From NCBI GenBank assembly GCA_016868815.1, contig VGFQ01000003.1, positions 124,001 to 188,000 on the forward strand: 64,000 nt of DNA. Direction: 5' to 3'. The stretch comes from Bacteroidota bacterium (GTDB lineage Bacteria; Bacteroidota; Bacteroidia; Chitinophagales; Chitinophagaceae). A program made the translations under genes and the position numbers. Positions 56,308-64,000 of the stretch are shown here, piece after piece (within the stretch, counting starts at the first letter, position 1; the number at the start of each line of letters is the position of its first letter). Below the pieces are notes generated by a model, which was given only the letters and a program-made list of their open reading frames with translations, was not told the DNA's origin and did no database searches.

Positions 56308-56342
56308 GGCTTGCAGTACAGACTATGATTGTGCTTGCGGGT

Positions 56343-56897
56343 TTAATCCTGCCCTGTGATACACCGCTCCACTTTTTTCACGGCGTGATGGTAGCTGGCT
56401 TTGAGGGCGCCCACGGAAGTCCCTAGGACACGGCTCATCTCTTCATAGGGCATCTCATCGAAATAGCGGAGGGTGAAGACGAGTTTCTGCTTCTCTGGCA
56501 GCTGCTGAATGGCCAGCTGGATTTTCCATTCCAACCGTTGGCTGTCGAAGCCTGGCTCTGCGTGGAGCTGGCTGGCCATCCGGTCGGGCATGTCCTCCAA
56601 AGAGACCGACATCCGCTTTCGTTTCACCTCCAGGAAGTTCAGGCATTCGTTGGTGGCGATCCGGTATAGCCAGGTGTAGAGGCGGGCATCCATCCGGAAC
56701 TGCGGCAGTCCGTTCCAGGCGCGCATCATTGTATTCTGGAGGACATCATTGGCATCTTCGTGGTTTACGACAAGCCTTCGGATATGCCAGTATAGGCGCG
56801 GGCTATATTTTTCTGCCAGCAGGGCAAACACCCGTGGGCGGGCGGAGGGCTCGCGGAATTGTTCGAGGAGTTGCTCGTCGTTTGCCGGCATAACCAT
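56343..56897 (-). CDS. ECF-type RNA polymerase sigma factor
   Basis: This 184-residue sigma-70 family protein has region 2 (HEDANDVLQNTMMRAWNGLP, RLYTWLYRIATNECLNFLE) and region 4 (LPEKQKLVFTLRYFDEMPYE, TSVGALKASYHHAVKKVE). The length and two-domain layout are typical of ECF sigma factors. A second in-frame ATG is at 56891. It is the first gene of a unit with an anti-sigma-like membrane protein and a CpxP-like periplasmic protein, so it probably answers an envelope signal. A target promoter cannot be assigned. Confidence 0.92.
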   Translation of the reverse strand: MVMPANDEQLLEQFREPSARPRVFALLAEKYSPRLYWHIRRLVVNHEDANDVLQNTMMRAWNGLPQFRMDARLYTWLYRIATNECLNFLEVKRKRMSVSLEDMPDRMASQLHAEPGFDSQRLEWKIQLAIQQLPEKQKLVFTLRYFDEMPYEEMSRVLGTSVGALKASYHHAVKKVERCITGQD

Positions 56898-56975
56898 AGG
56901 ACTGGGGAGGGGGTGGCATGCCCCCGGAATTGGACAGGATGGCAGGACATAGGTTTAACCCTTGCCTCGCGAGGC

Positions 56976-57932
56976 TTATTTCCTCGCTAGGGCCTGGTGG
57001 GCGGCCGCCAGTATATGTTCTGTCTCTAGGCCGTATTTTCGGAGCAGCTCCATCGGCTTACCGCTCTCACCGAAGGTGTCTTGTGTACCGATGAATTCGA
57101 TGGGGATGGGATGTTGCCGGGCGGCGAGTTGTGCGATGCTGTCTCCCAGTCCGCCGATGACATTATGTTCCTCTGCCGTGACGGCGCATCCCGTCTTGCG
57201 GATGGAGGCGAGGACGGCGGCCTCGTCCAGCGGTTTGATGGTATGGACGTTGATGACTTCTACGGAGATGCCTTGTGCTTCGAGTTGCTTGCCCGCTTCG
57301 ATGGCTTTCCAGACCATGTGTCCGCAGGCAAACAGGCTGATGTCGGTCCCTTCAGAGAAATGCTGGGCTTTCCCCAGCACGAAGGGCTCTTCAGGGGACG
57401 TAAAGATGGGCCATACCGGCCGGCCGAAACGGAGGTATACAGGGCCTGTATGCGTGGCGATGGCGATGGTGGCCGCCTTCGTCTGCTGGTAGTCGCAGGG
57501 CACGACGACGGTCATGCCGGGGAGCATCTTCATCAGGCCTATGTCTTCGAGGATCTGGTGGGTGGCGCCGTCTTCACCGAGGGTAAGCCCGGCATGCGAC
57601 GCGCAGATTTTGACGTTCTTACCAGAGTAGGCAATGGACTGTCGAATCTGGTCGTAGACGCGTCCTGTGGAGAAGTTGGCGAAGGTGGTGGTGAAGGGGA
57701 TCTTCCCCGCAGTGGCTAGGCCGGCTGCCACCCCCATCATGTTGGCTTCGGAGATGCCGCACTGGACAAAACGCTCCGGGAAGTCGCGCATGAAGGCGTT
57801 CAGCTTCAGGGAGCCTGCTAGGTCGGCCGTCAGCGCGATGATGCGCTGGTTGCTGGCCCCCAGCATATGGATGCCGTCGCCGAAACCACTGCGTGTGTCT
57901 TTTTGGCCGGTCGGCTGGATATCCCTCAGCAT
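56976..57932 (-). CDS. Transketolase, C-terminal subunit of a split enzyme
   Basis: This 318-residue protein is the second half of a transketolase: a pyrimidine-binding domain with the catalytic Glu in QCGISEANMMGVAAGLA, and the C-terminal domain with VNVHTIKPLD and EEHNVIGGLGDSIA. The thiamine pyrophosphate-binding half (with GDG and NN) should be a separate gene, usually directly upstream, but here the upstream gene is galE. The N-terminal partner is therefore elsewhere or missing. A dehydrogenase E1 beta subunit is less likely. Confidence 0.88.
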   Translation of the reverse strand: MLRDIQPTGQKDTRSGFGDGIHMLGASNQRIIALTADLAGSLKLNAFMRDFPERFVQCGISEANMMGVAAGLATAGKIPFTTTFANFSTGRVYDQIRQSIAYSGKNVKICASHAGLTLGEDGATHQILEDIGLMKMLPGMTVVVPCDYQQTKAATIAIATHTGPVYLRFGRPVWPIFTSPEEPFVLGKAQHFSEGTDISLFACGHMVWKAIEAGKQLEAQGISVEVINVHTIKPLDEAAVLASIRKTGCAVTAEEHNVIGGLGDSIAQLAARQHPIPIEFIGTQDTFGESGKPMELLRKYGLETEHILAAAHQALARK

Positions 57933-58010
57933 GTCAATAACCGAATTTCTGGTAAAGTAAATGTATTGGCTTGGAATGGGGGCTGACTTTCTCTCCCGTC
58001 GCGGATGGCA

Positions 58011-59069
58011 TCAGTTGAACGTGAAGTTCCGCAGTTGGTACGTTTCTCCGCCCGATTTGCCAAGCTCCTGCTCCCATTTCCAGGCGGTGCGCATGATCTC
58101 ATCCAGGGAGAAGCGCGGCTGCCAGCCTAAGGCCTGTTCTGCTTTGTCTTTGTTGGCGAAGATGGCCGGTACATCGCCGGGTCGCCGGGGTCCGAGGGCA
58201 TAGTTGAGATTGAAGCCATTGGCCCGTTCGAAGGCGTCAATGGCTTCCAGTACGCTGATGCCCTGGCCGGTGCCGATGTTGAAGACCTCGCAAAGGGGGC
58301 TTGTCTCCTGCCGCTCGAGGTAGCCCAGTGCCAGGGTATGGGCATGTGCCAGGTCGCAGATGTGGATGAAATCGCGGATGCAGGACCCGTCCCGCGTGGG
58401 GTAGTCGGTCCCATGCACGGTGAAGGGTGGGATCTTTCCGATGGCCGACTGGGTAATGACGGGCACCAGGTTCTGCGGCCGGTCTATGGGCAGCTCTCCG
58501 ATCAGTCCCGAGGGATGGGCGCCGGCGGGGTTGAAATACCGGAGCAGGATGCACCGGGTGGGGTTGACTTTGGCAAATTCGCGGATGATGGTCTCTCCCA
58601 TCTGCTTGGTAGAGCCGTAGGGGGAGGCGGCAGGCTTTTCCGGCGTCTCCTCCGTGACAGGGATGCTGTCGGGATTGCCATAGATGGTACAGGAGGAGGA
58701 GAAGACAAACTGCGGCGTGCGGTGCTCCTCGATGCAGCGCAGGAGGTTGATCAGGGAGACGAGGTTATTGTAGTAGTATAGCAACGGCTTCTCTACGGAT
58801 TCACTGACGGCCTTGTAGGCGGCGAAGTGGATGACTCCATGGATGTCGGGGTTCTCGGTGAAGACCGCCTGTGTGTCGTCGAAATCACAGAGGTCTACTC
58901 GGTAGTTCAAGACCTTGCGACCGGTGATCTGCTCAATGCCATTGAGCATCCGCCTAGAGGAGCGGGCATTGTTGTCGATGGAAATGACTTCGTATCCATA
59001 TCCTACCAGGTCGAGGATGGCATGGCTGCCGATGTAACCACAGCCGCCGGTGACGAGTATCTTCTTCAT
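58011..59069 (-). CDS. galE: UDP-glucose 4-epimerase
   Basis: This 352-residue extended short-chain dehydrogenase interconverts UDP-glucose and UDP-galactose. The NAD-binding motif GGCGYIGSH lies at 8-16, the Ser near 124-126 (SSSC) and the YxxxK pair Tyr151/Lys155 (SPYGSTK) are intact, and AYKAVSESVEKPL is typical of GalE. The start at 59069 (MKKILVTGG) is chosen; the longer frame to 59243 overlaps the rmlA end. It supports sugar nucleotide supply for LPS or capsule, together with rmlA 71 bases upstream. Confidence 0.95.
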   Translation of the reverse strand: MKKILVTGGCGYIGSHAILDLVGYGYEVISIDNNARSSRRMLNGIEQITGRKVLNYRVDLCDFDDTQAVFTENPDIHGVIHFAAYKAVSESVEKPLLYYYNNLVSLINLLRCIEEHRTPQFVFSSSCTIYGNPDSIPVTEETPEKPAASPYGSTKQMGETIIREFAKVNPTRCILLRYFNPAGAHPSGLIGELPIDRPQNLVPVITQSAIGKIPPFTVHGTDYPTRDGSCIRDFIHICDLAHAHTLALGYLERQETSPLCEVFNIGTGQGISVLEAIDAFERANGFNLNYALGPRRPGDVPAIFANKDKAEQALGWQPRFSLDEIMRTAWKWEQELGKSGGETYQLRNFTFN

Positions 59070-59140
59070 GCTGTCGAGAGGATTTCTTAAGTAAGTTCTT
59101 CTGGCAAATTCGGCTAAATCCTGGAGAAATGAGGGGGCTT

Positions 59141-60004
59141 TCAGGATTCTACCAGGTTGGCGATGTATTTTCCATATCCGCTCTTCATGAGGGGCTCTGC
59201 CAGCCGCAGCAGCTGTTCGGTGTCTATGAAGCCCTGTCGCCATGCGATTTCTTCTATGCAGGCGACTTTGATGCCCTGCCGTTGTTCGATGACCTGGATG
59301 AACTGCGATGCCTGCATGAGCGAGTCGAAGGTGCCCGTGTCAAGCCAGGCCGTACCCCGGGGCAGGATGGAGACCTGAAGGCGGCCCTGCCGCAGGTATT
59401 CGCGGTTCACGTCGGTGATCTCATACTCTCCGCGAGGGGAGGGCTTCAGGTTCTTCGAGATTTCTACCACCGTCTGGTCGTAGAAGTATAGCCCGGGCAC
59501 GGCATAGCGGCTCTTCGGGGCTTCCGGCTTTTCTTCGATGGAGATGGCGCGGTTGTCGGCGTCGAACTCGACGACGCCGTAGCGTTCGGGGTCGCTCACA
59601 TGGTAGGCGAATACGACGCCGCCATCTGGGTTGCTGTTGCGAGAGAGGGTCTGACCTAGGCCGAGACCGTAGAAGATATTGTCTCCCAGCACCAGCGCTA
59701 CACTGTCTTGTCTGATGAACGACTCGCCGATGACAAAGGCCTGAGCCAGTCCGTTGGGGAGGGGCTGCTCCGCATAGGAAAACTCGAGGCCCAGCTGGTG
59801 GCCATCACCAAAGAGCTTCTGGAACTGCGGCAGGTCCTGCGGCGTTGAGATGACCAGGATCTCCCGGATGCCCGCCAGCATGAGCGTTGACAGGGGGTAG
59901 TAGATCATGGGCTTGTCATAGACCGGCATGATCTGCTTGCTGATGGCGTAGGTGATGGGGTAGAGGCGCGTGCCGGAGCCGCCGGCCAGGATGATTCCCT
60001 TCAT
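59141..60004 (-). CDS. rmlA: Glucose-1-phosphate thymidylyltransferase
   Basis: This 287-residue enzyme makes dTDP-glucose, the first step toward dTDP-rhamnose. The nucleotidyltransferase signature [17 protein letters not shown] starts at residue 8, followed by [44 protein letters not shown] and [14 protein letters not shown]. The start at 60004 is family-standard. No rmlB, rmlC or rmlD is in the window, so the end product is unknown. Confidence 0.96.
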   Translation of the reverse strand: MKGIILAGGSGTRLYPITYAISKQIMPVYDKPMIYYPLSTLMLAGIREILVISTPQDLPQFQKLFGDGHQLGLEFSYAEQPLPNGLAQAFVIGESFIRQDSVALVLGDNIFYGLGLGQTLSRNSNPDGGVVFAYHVSDPERYGVVEFDADNRAISIEEKPEAPKSRYAVPGLYFYDQTVVEISKNLKPSPRGEYEITDVNREYLRQGRLQVSILPRGTAWLDTGTFDSLMQASQFIQVIEQRQGIKVACIEEIAWRQGFIDTEQLLRLAEPLMKSGYGKYIANLVES

Positions 60005-60071
60005 GAAGGTAGGATTTGGCCGCCAAGGTAGGTCGTTTGGGCGACAGCGTCCACTAGAGTGCTTGGCGACC

Positions 60072-61283
60072 TTAGGAGACCAGCCGGACGATCTGGTAGA
60101 CCAGCATGGCGAGCAGGCCACTGACGGGTATCGTAAGGATCCAGGCCCAGAGGAGATTGATCGTCACACCCCAGCGGACGGCCGAGAGGCGCTTGGTGGC
60201 TCCGACGCCTATGATGGAGCCGGTGATGGTATGGGTGGTGCTGACGGGGATCTTGAGGGCCTCGGTGACGAAGAGGGTGATGGCACCAGCTGTCTCAGCC
60301 GCCACCCCCTCGAAAGGGGTGACCTTGGTGATGCGCGTGCCCATAGTCTTGATGATCTTCCAGCCGCCACTCATCGTGCCCAGGCTGATGGCCGCATAAC
60401 AGGCCAGCGGCACCCAGACAGGCATCTCTTCGAAGGAGTTGATGGAACCATCTGCAATCAGCGCGGCCGTGATGATGCCCATCACCTTCTGCGCATCGTT
60501 GCCGCCATGGCCGATGCTGAAGGCGGCGGAGGATACAAGCTGCAGCCGCTTGAACCATATGTTGGCGCGGGTGGCATTGAGGGTGTTCAGATACACCGTG
60601 AAGACAGCCAGCATATATATAATGAGCCCCAGCAGGATCCACTTGAAATTCTTCGAGTAGAAGACCACTTGAATGATATACCCTTCATACTCTGTGCCAG
60701 CGGCGAGCGTGGCCTCATCTAAGACAAGTTGTTGCCAAAGGATCCATGTGACGCCTCCCGCCACGGCCAGGGCCAGCAGGAGTGGCACCCACCCTTTTCG
60801 AAACGAATGAATAAACCAGAGGGAGATGATGAAAGCGACCAGCATCCCCACAAAGGGGGCGATGAAGATGAACATGACCGTCTTGAGGACTGGCTCTGAG
60901 TTGATCGCATCCAGTCCGGCATGGGCGATGCCCGCCCCCGAAAAACCTCCGATCAGGGTATGGGAGGAAGAGGAGGGGATGCCGAACCACCAGGTCAGGA
61001 GGTTCCATGTGATGGCGGCGATCAGCCCCGAAAAGATGATCACTAGGCCGTCGTACCCGCTTACCACATCCGCTTTCACCGTCTTGGCGATGGTATTGGC
61101 CACGCCATGGTCCTTGAAGATAAAGAAGGCCGCAAAGTTGAAGACAGCCGCCCAGATGACTGCCTGAAATGGAGTGAGGACCTTGGTGGAGACGACCGTG
61201 GCAATCGAGTTTGCCGCGTCGTGGAAGCCGTTGATGTAGTCAAACACCAAGGCCAGCACAATGATCAGCAAGATAAAGCTCAT
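60072..61283 (-). CDS. PiT family inorganic phosphate transporter
   Basis: This 403-residue membrane protein is a low-affinity phosphate symporter. The family signatures are [20 protein letters not shown] (first repeat) and the second inverted repeat [21 protein letters not shown]. About ten TM segments are visible, with [18 protein letters not shown] and [15 protein letters not shown] as matching half-repeats. It directly follows the DUF47 gene with a 14-base gap, the usual pairing. Confidence 0.94.
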   Translation of the reverse strand: MSFILLIIVLALVFDYINGFHDAANSIATVVSTKVLTPFQAVIWAAVFNFAAFFIFKDHGVANTIAKTVKADVVSGYDGLVIIFSGLIAAITWNLLTWWFGIPSSSSHTLIGGFSGAGIAHAGLDAINSEPVLKTVMFIFIAPFVGMLVAFIISLWFIHSFRKGWVPLLLALAVAGGVTWILWQQLVLDEATLAAGTEYEGYIIQVVFYSKNFKWILLGLIIYMLAVFTVYLNTLNATRANIWFKRLQLVSSAAFSIGHGGNDAQKVMGIITAALIADGSINSFEEMPVWVPLACYAAISLGTMSGGWKIIKTMGTRITKVTPFEGVAAETAGAITLFVTEALKIPVSTTHTITGSIIGVGATKRLSAVRWGVTINLLWAWILTIPVSGLLAMLVYQIVRLVS

Positions 61284-61297
61284 GACTGTGGGGTCGC

Positions 61298-61945
61298 CTA
61301 GGCGTACTTGATGATGATGGACTCGATCACATTGCCCGCGTCTTCGCTCTTGTCGGTCGCGATCTCCATGACCTGGAAGATCTCTCGAAGCTTGATGACT
61401 TCCTTGGCATCAGAGACCTCGTCGAAGAGCCGTTCGATGCTCAGGTCGAATAGGTCGTCGGCCTGGTTCTCAATGCTGTTAATCTTTACCAGTGAGTCGG
61501 TGATGAGCCGAAGGTTCTTGAGGTTGCGTAGTTCCCGAACAGCGTTGTCGACCTGTACCGTACTCTGGTGGATAAGCTCTGCAAAACGGAGCATATCGTG
61601 CTCGATGGGGTTGACCTTGTAGAAGTTGATCTTCTTTGCCGACGCAAAGATGTAGTCTGCGATGTCATCCAGCGAGCTCGCCAGATAGTGGATGTCTTCG
61701 CGGTCGAATGGCGTGATGAAGTTCTTGCCCAACTCCAGAAAGATGCGGTGGGTGAGTTCGTCGTTCTCATGTTCCAAATCTTCGATGCGGGCGTAGATGG
61801 CCACCCGCTTTTCGTATTCTGGCTCCACCACCAGCTCCTTCAGCACTTTGCCCATCTCAACGACGCGTTGGCTTACATTTTCAAAGAGGTCGTAGAACAC
61901 CTGGTCCTTGGGAAGGAAGAGCTTGAGGAATGAGTTGGATGCCAT
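61298..61945 (-). CDS. DUF47 family phosphate transport accessory protein
   Basis: This 215-residue all-helical protein resembles PhoU-like DUF47/YkaA proteins that pair with PiT transporters. It has no TM segment. Visible markers are the VFYDLFENVSQRVVEMGKVL start, THRIFLELGKNFITPFDREDIHYLASSLDDIADYI-type helix pair and the acidic C-terminal REIFQVMEIATDKSEDAGNVIE. It is the first gene of a two-gene operon with the transporter and probably controls its activity. Confidence 0.92.
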   Translation of the reverse strand: MASNSFLKLFLPKDQVFYDLFENVSQRVVEMGKVLKELVVEPEYEKRVAIYARIEDLEHENDELTHRIFLELGKNFITPFDREDIHYLASSLDDIADYIFASAKKINFYKVNPIEHDMLRFAELIHQSTVQVDNAVRELRNLKNLRLITDSLVKINSIENQADDLFDLSIERLFDEVSDAKEVIKLREIFQVMEIATDKSEDAGNVIESIIIKYA

Positions 61946-62076
61946 GGTCCTCGGTTTGGCGCAAATTGTACCTATTTTGGCTGCTGAACAGTGACCTTCC
62001 CCTCTGTTAATAATTCCTTAACATGAATGTGGGTTATCGCGCCGCGATTGTGTATAAACCACCCCCTACGTAAGGC

Positions 62077-62481
62077 ATTTTCATCCTCATCGGATTCGCC
62101 TGCCTGCCGGTTGCTGGTCTGCATGCTCAATTTCTGATGGACATGCTCGACACCACCAAGGATGCAGGCAGGGGTCAGGTATGCCTATACCGCCGGCTTG
62201 ACCACCTCCGGGTCAGTGGGTACATCCAGGCCCAATACCAGGGCAAGGCACAGACGGATGGCTGCATCACCTATGCCTCTGGCGACTCCGTGATGCTGAC
62301 CGCTCCCTATTATTCCACGACGCCCAACTTCCTGCCCCGGACCGGCTCGCCTGCCCTCACCGGTGCGAACTACACGGGCATGAACGCCTTCTTTACCGTC
62401 GGCACTTTCCGCGGCGCGATGGGTACCACCAACTGGACCATGGGCTGGACCGAGTGGGATCCTCAGAACAAAGCTTACTGA
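62077..62481 (+). pseudogene. Chimeric remnant: porin N-terminus fused to the tail of another secreted protein
   Basis: The ATG at 62137 opens a 114-residue frame. Residues just before it in the same frame (FACLPVAGLHAQ) look like the end of a signal peptide, but an in-frame TAA at 62071-62073 precedes them with no start codon. The first 30 residues (FLMDMLDTTKDAG, YRRLDHLRVSGYIQAQYQ) resemble the mature start of Bacteroidota phosphate-selective (OprP-like) porins. The last 75 (LPRTGSPALTGANYTGMNAF, TFRGAMGTTNWTMGWTEW, DPQNKAY) resemble the C-terminal end of an unrelated Bacteroidota secreted family. The porin barrel is absent. I infer a deletion fusion or an assembly join. It lies beside the PiT phosphate genes, which fits a former phosphate porin. 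Confidence 0.65.
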
Positions 62482-62509
62482 TCGCACACCTGCATGCTGG
62501 GATGATGGG

Positions 62510-62537
62510 CCCCGGCGAAAGCCGGGGTTTCTTTTTT
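62510..62537 (+). terminator. Intrinsic terminator after the chimeric ORF
   Basis: CCCCGGC (62510-62516) pairs with GCCGGGG (62521-62527) around a GAAA tetraloop, followed by TTTC and six T residues. It is a textbook plus-strand terminator and separates the remnant from the next gene. Confidence 0.9.
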
Positions 62538-62584
62538 GTCTCAAGGGAAAGTATCGATCCACTCCGTTGGGTTACATTAGTGAG

Positions 62585-64000
62585 ATGAAAACCCTTTTCT
62601 GCGGTCTATTGATTGTGAGTACGCTGCCTGTCCTTTCCCAAGTGCCTCACCCCGCTGAACGATTGGAAGTCCCCGGCCGCGACTCCTTCGCTGTCCTCCG
62701 TCCCGGTGGTATCTCGGTGCTGCCCAGCGGCCGGTTCGTGAAGCCCGCCGGCCGTGTGCACCGCATCACGCACGACCCCTTCGGCCTCACCGTCTCGCCC
62801 GACGGGCGGCGCGCTGTGGCGCTGCATAACGGAGTGCTCACCATCATCCAGCTCGATACCGACAGCGTCATCCGAGTGCCCGGCTATGACAGCGTCCCCG
62901 CCTCGCCCTTCCCCAGGGGATCGCTACTCGGCGCGAGCTTCCATCCTGACGGGCGCACCGTCTTCCTTAGCTGCGGTGATGCCGGCACCATCATCGCCTA
63001 TGACTGCGAGCGGCTCGCCGTCGTCGACAGCTTCCGGCTCGACGGACCCAGCGGCGACAGCACCTACCGCGACAGCTTCACCTCCGACCTGCTCTACAAC
63101 GAGGCGGCCGACGAGATCCTCGCACTCGACCAGGCCAACTATCGCCTCGTGCGCATCGACCGGAAGAGCCGCCATGTGACGGCGTCGATACCCGTCGGGC
63201 GCCTGCCCTTCGGCCTCTCCCTCAGCCCCGACCGCCGTACGGCCGTCGTCGCCAACGTCGGCATGTACGCCTATCCGCTCGTGGAAGGCATGACCGAGGC
63301 GAACTACGACACAATGGTCATCCATCACCATCCCTACGGGCATAACACGCCCGAGTCAAGGAATGGCACGGTGGTCGATGGCAAACGCATCCCCGGCGTG
63401 GGTGACCCCAACGCGCCCGAGTCGATGAGCGTCTTCACCATCGACCTCTCAACCAACCGCGTGACGGCCCGGCTGCGCACGGGCCTGGCTGTCGGCCAGC
63501 TGGTGGAGGACGCCGAAGTGATCGGCGGCGCCAGTCCCAACAGCATCGCCATCCACCCGCCCTATGCCTTTGTGACCAATGCGACCAACGACAATATCGC
63601 CGTGATCGACTATGTCAAGGGCAGGATTGAGCGGCATATCCCGCTTCGTGTCGACCCAGCGCTCGACCGGCACCGCGGGCTCTTGCCCTTCGGCATCACG
63701 GCAAGCGCCGACGGGCGGACGCTCTACGTGGCCCTCCTCGGGTTCAACGCCGTTGCCGTCGTCGAGGTGTCGTCGGGCGTGACGAAGGGACTCATCCCCA
63801 CCGGCTGGGGACCGACCCGCGTGCGCCTCTCGCCCGACGGGCAAGAGTTGTTTATCGTGAGCTGCCGCGGTCTGGGCGCGGGTCCCAATGGCGGTAGAGG
63901 CTTCGTGGCGCCAGTACAGGGAACGTATGTCGGCGACATCCAGCTCGCCACCTTCCAACGGCTGCCCGTGCCCGATGCCGTGGCCTTGGATAGATACACT
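62585..64000 (+). CDS. YncE-like beta-propeller N-terminus of a probable bifunctional YncE/alkaline phosphatase protein (partial)
   Basis: The frame is open from the ATG at 62585 to the window edge, 472 codons with no stop. A signal peptide (residues 1-19, ending VLSQ) is followed by a seven-bladed YncE-like propeller with repeats such as GLTVSPDGRRAVALHNG, GASFHPDGRTVFLSCGD, NSIAIHPPYAFVTNATNDNIAVID and RVRLSPDGQELFIVSC. Bacteroidota proteins with this arrangement often continue into an alkaline-phosphatase-like (phosphoesterase) domain; that part would lie outside the window. The name is therefore partly inferred. Confidence 0.8.
   Translation, partial: MKTLFCGLLIVSTLPVLSQVPHPAERLEVPGRDSFAVLRPGGISVLPSGRFVKPAGRVHRITHDPFGLTVSPDGRRAVALHNGVLTIIQLDTDSVIRVPGYDSVPASPFPRGSLLGASFHPDGRTVFLSCGDAGTIIAYDCERLAVVDSFRLDGPSGDSTYRDSFTSDLLYNEAADEILALDQANYRLVRIDRKSRHVTASIPVGRLPFGLSLSPDRRTAVVANVGMYAYPLVEGMTEANYDTMVIHHHPYGHNTPESRNGTVVDGKRIPGVGDPNAPESMSVFTIDLSTNRVTARLRTGLAVGQLVEDAEVIGGASPNSIAIHPPYAFVTNATNDNIAVIDYVKGRIERHIPLRVDPALDRHRGLLPFGITASADGRTLYVALLGFNAVAVVEVSSGVTKGLIPTGWGPTRVRLSPDGQELFIVSCRGLGAGPNGGRGFVAPVQGTYVGDIQLATFQRLPVPDAVALDRYT

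Overview
The window looks like a chromosomal segment of a GC-rich member of the Bacteroidota, probably of the Chitinophagaceae type. The evidence is a SusC/SusD pair, a PorZ homologue (type IX secretion) next to recO, a GldB-like lipoprotein next to nadE, the order birA-rsfS-ftsH-LUD, a carB without the C-terminal allosteric domain, and several TAnnTTTG (-7) promoter motifs a few bases before start codons. I found no rRNA, tRNA, CRISPR array, transposase, integrase or phage gene. Genes are dense and most intergenic gaps are short. The assignment to family rank is inference.

Layout. 1-5.8 kb: partial gldB-like gene, divergent from nadE-rsgA; a small unknown gene, a gamma-carbonic-anhydrase-like hexapeptide protein, a class III aminotransferase and a headless carboxypeptidase-regulatory-like remnant. 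5.8-17.8 kb: carB, divergent from an M23 peptidase and bcp; birA; then rsfS-ftsH-LUD-lpxH-unknown secreted protein-mscS. 17.8-24.8 kb: merR and a second M23 peptidase, divergent from alaS-gatB-TlpA-like lipoprotein, which ends at a strong bidirectional terminator. 24.9-32.8 kb: minus-strand susC-susD-lipoprotein and an RND/MMPL exporter. 32.9-38.3 kb: porZ-recO, an amidohydrolase, prfA. 38.3-38.8 kb: an AT-rich gap with a hairpin terminator. 38.8-48.1 kb: VanZ, gcvH, a cyclophilin and a small protein on the minus strand, divergent from serS; an AlkB-type alkane monooxygenase; OPT and POT peptide transporters; purD. 48.2-54.9 kb: the cell-shape cluster mreB-mreC-mreD-mrdA-rodA plus an MBL-fold hydrolase. 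55.1-57.9 kb: an ECF sigma factor, an anti-sigma-like membrane protein and a CpxP/Spy-like periplasmic protein in one operon, then an orphan C-terminal half of transketolase. 58.0-64 kb: galE, rmlA, a PiT phosphate transporter with its DUF47 partner, a chimeric porin remnant, and the N-terminal part of a YncE-like/phosphatase protein that runs off the window.

Most of the window is core housekeeping: translation, NAD and nucleotide synthesis, envelope growth, sugar nucleotides. I do not see a clearly new multi-gene defence or mobile system. The points most worth a second look are the porin/secreted-protein chimera at 62.1-62.5 kb, the headless signal-peptide ORF after carB, the AT-rich gap after prfA with its promoter-like motif and hairpin, the AlkB gene, the sigma/anti-sigma/CpxP-like operon with a long inverted repeat behind it, and the orphan transketolase half.
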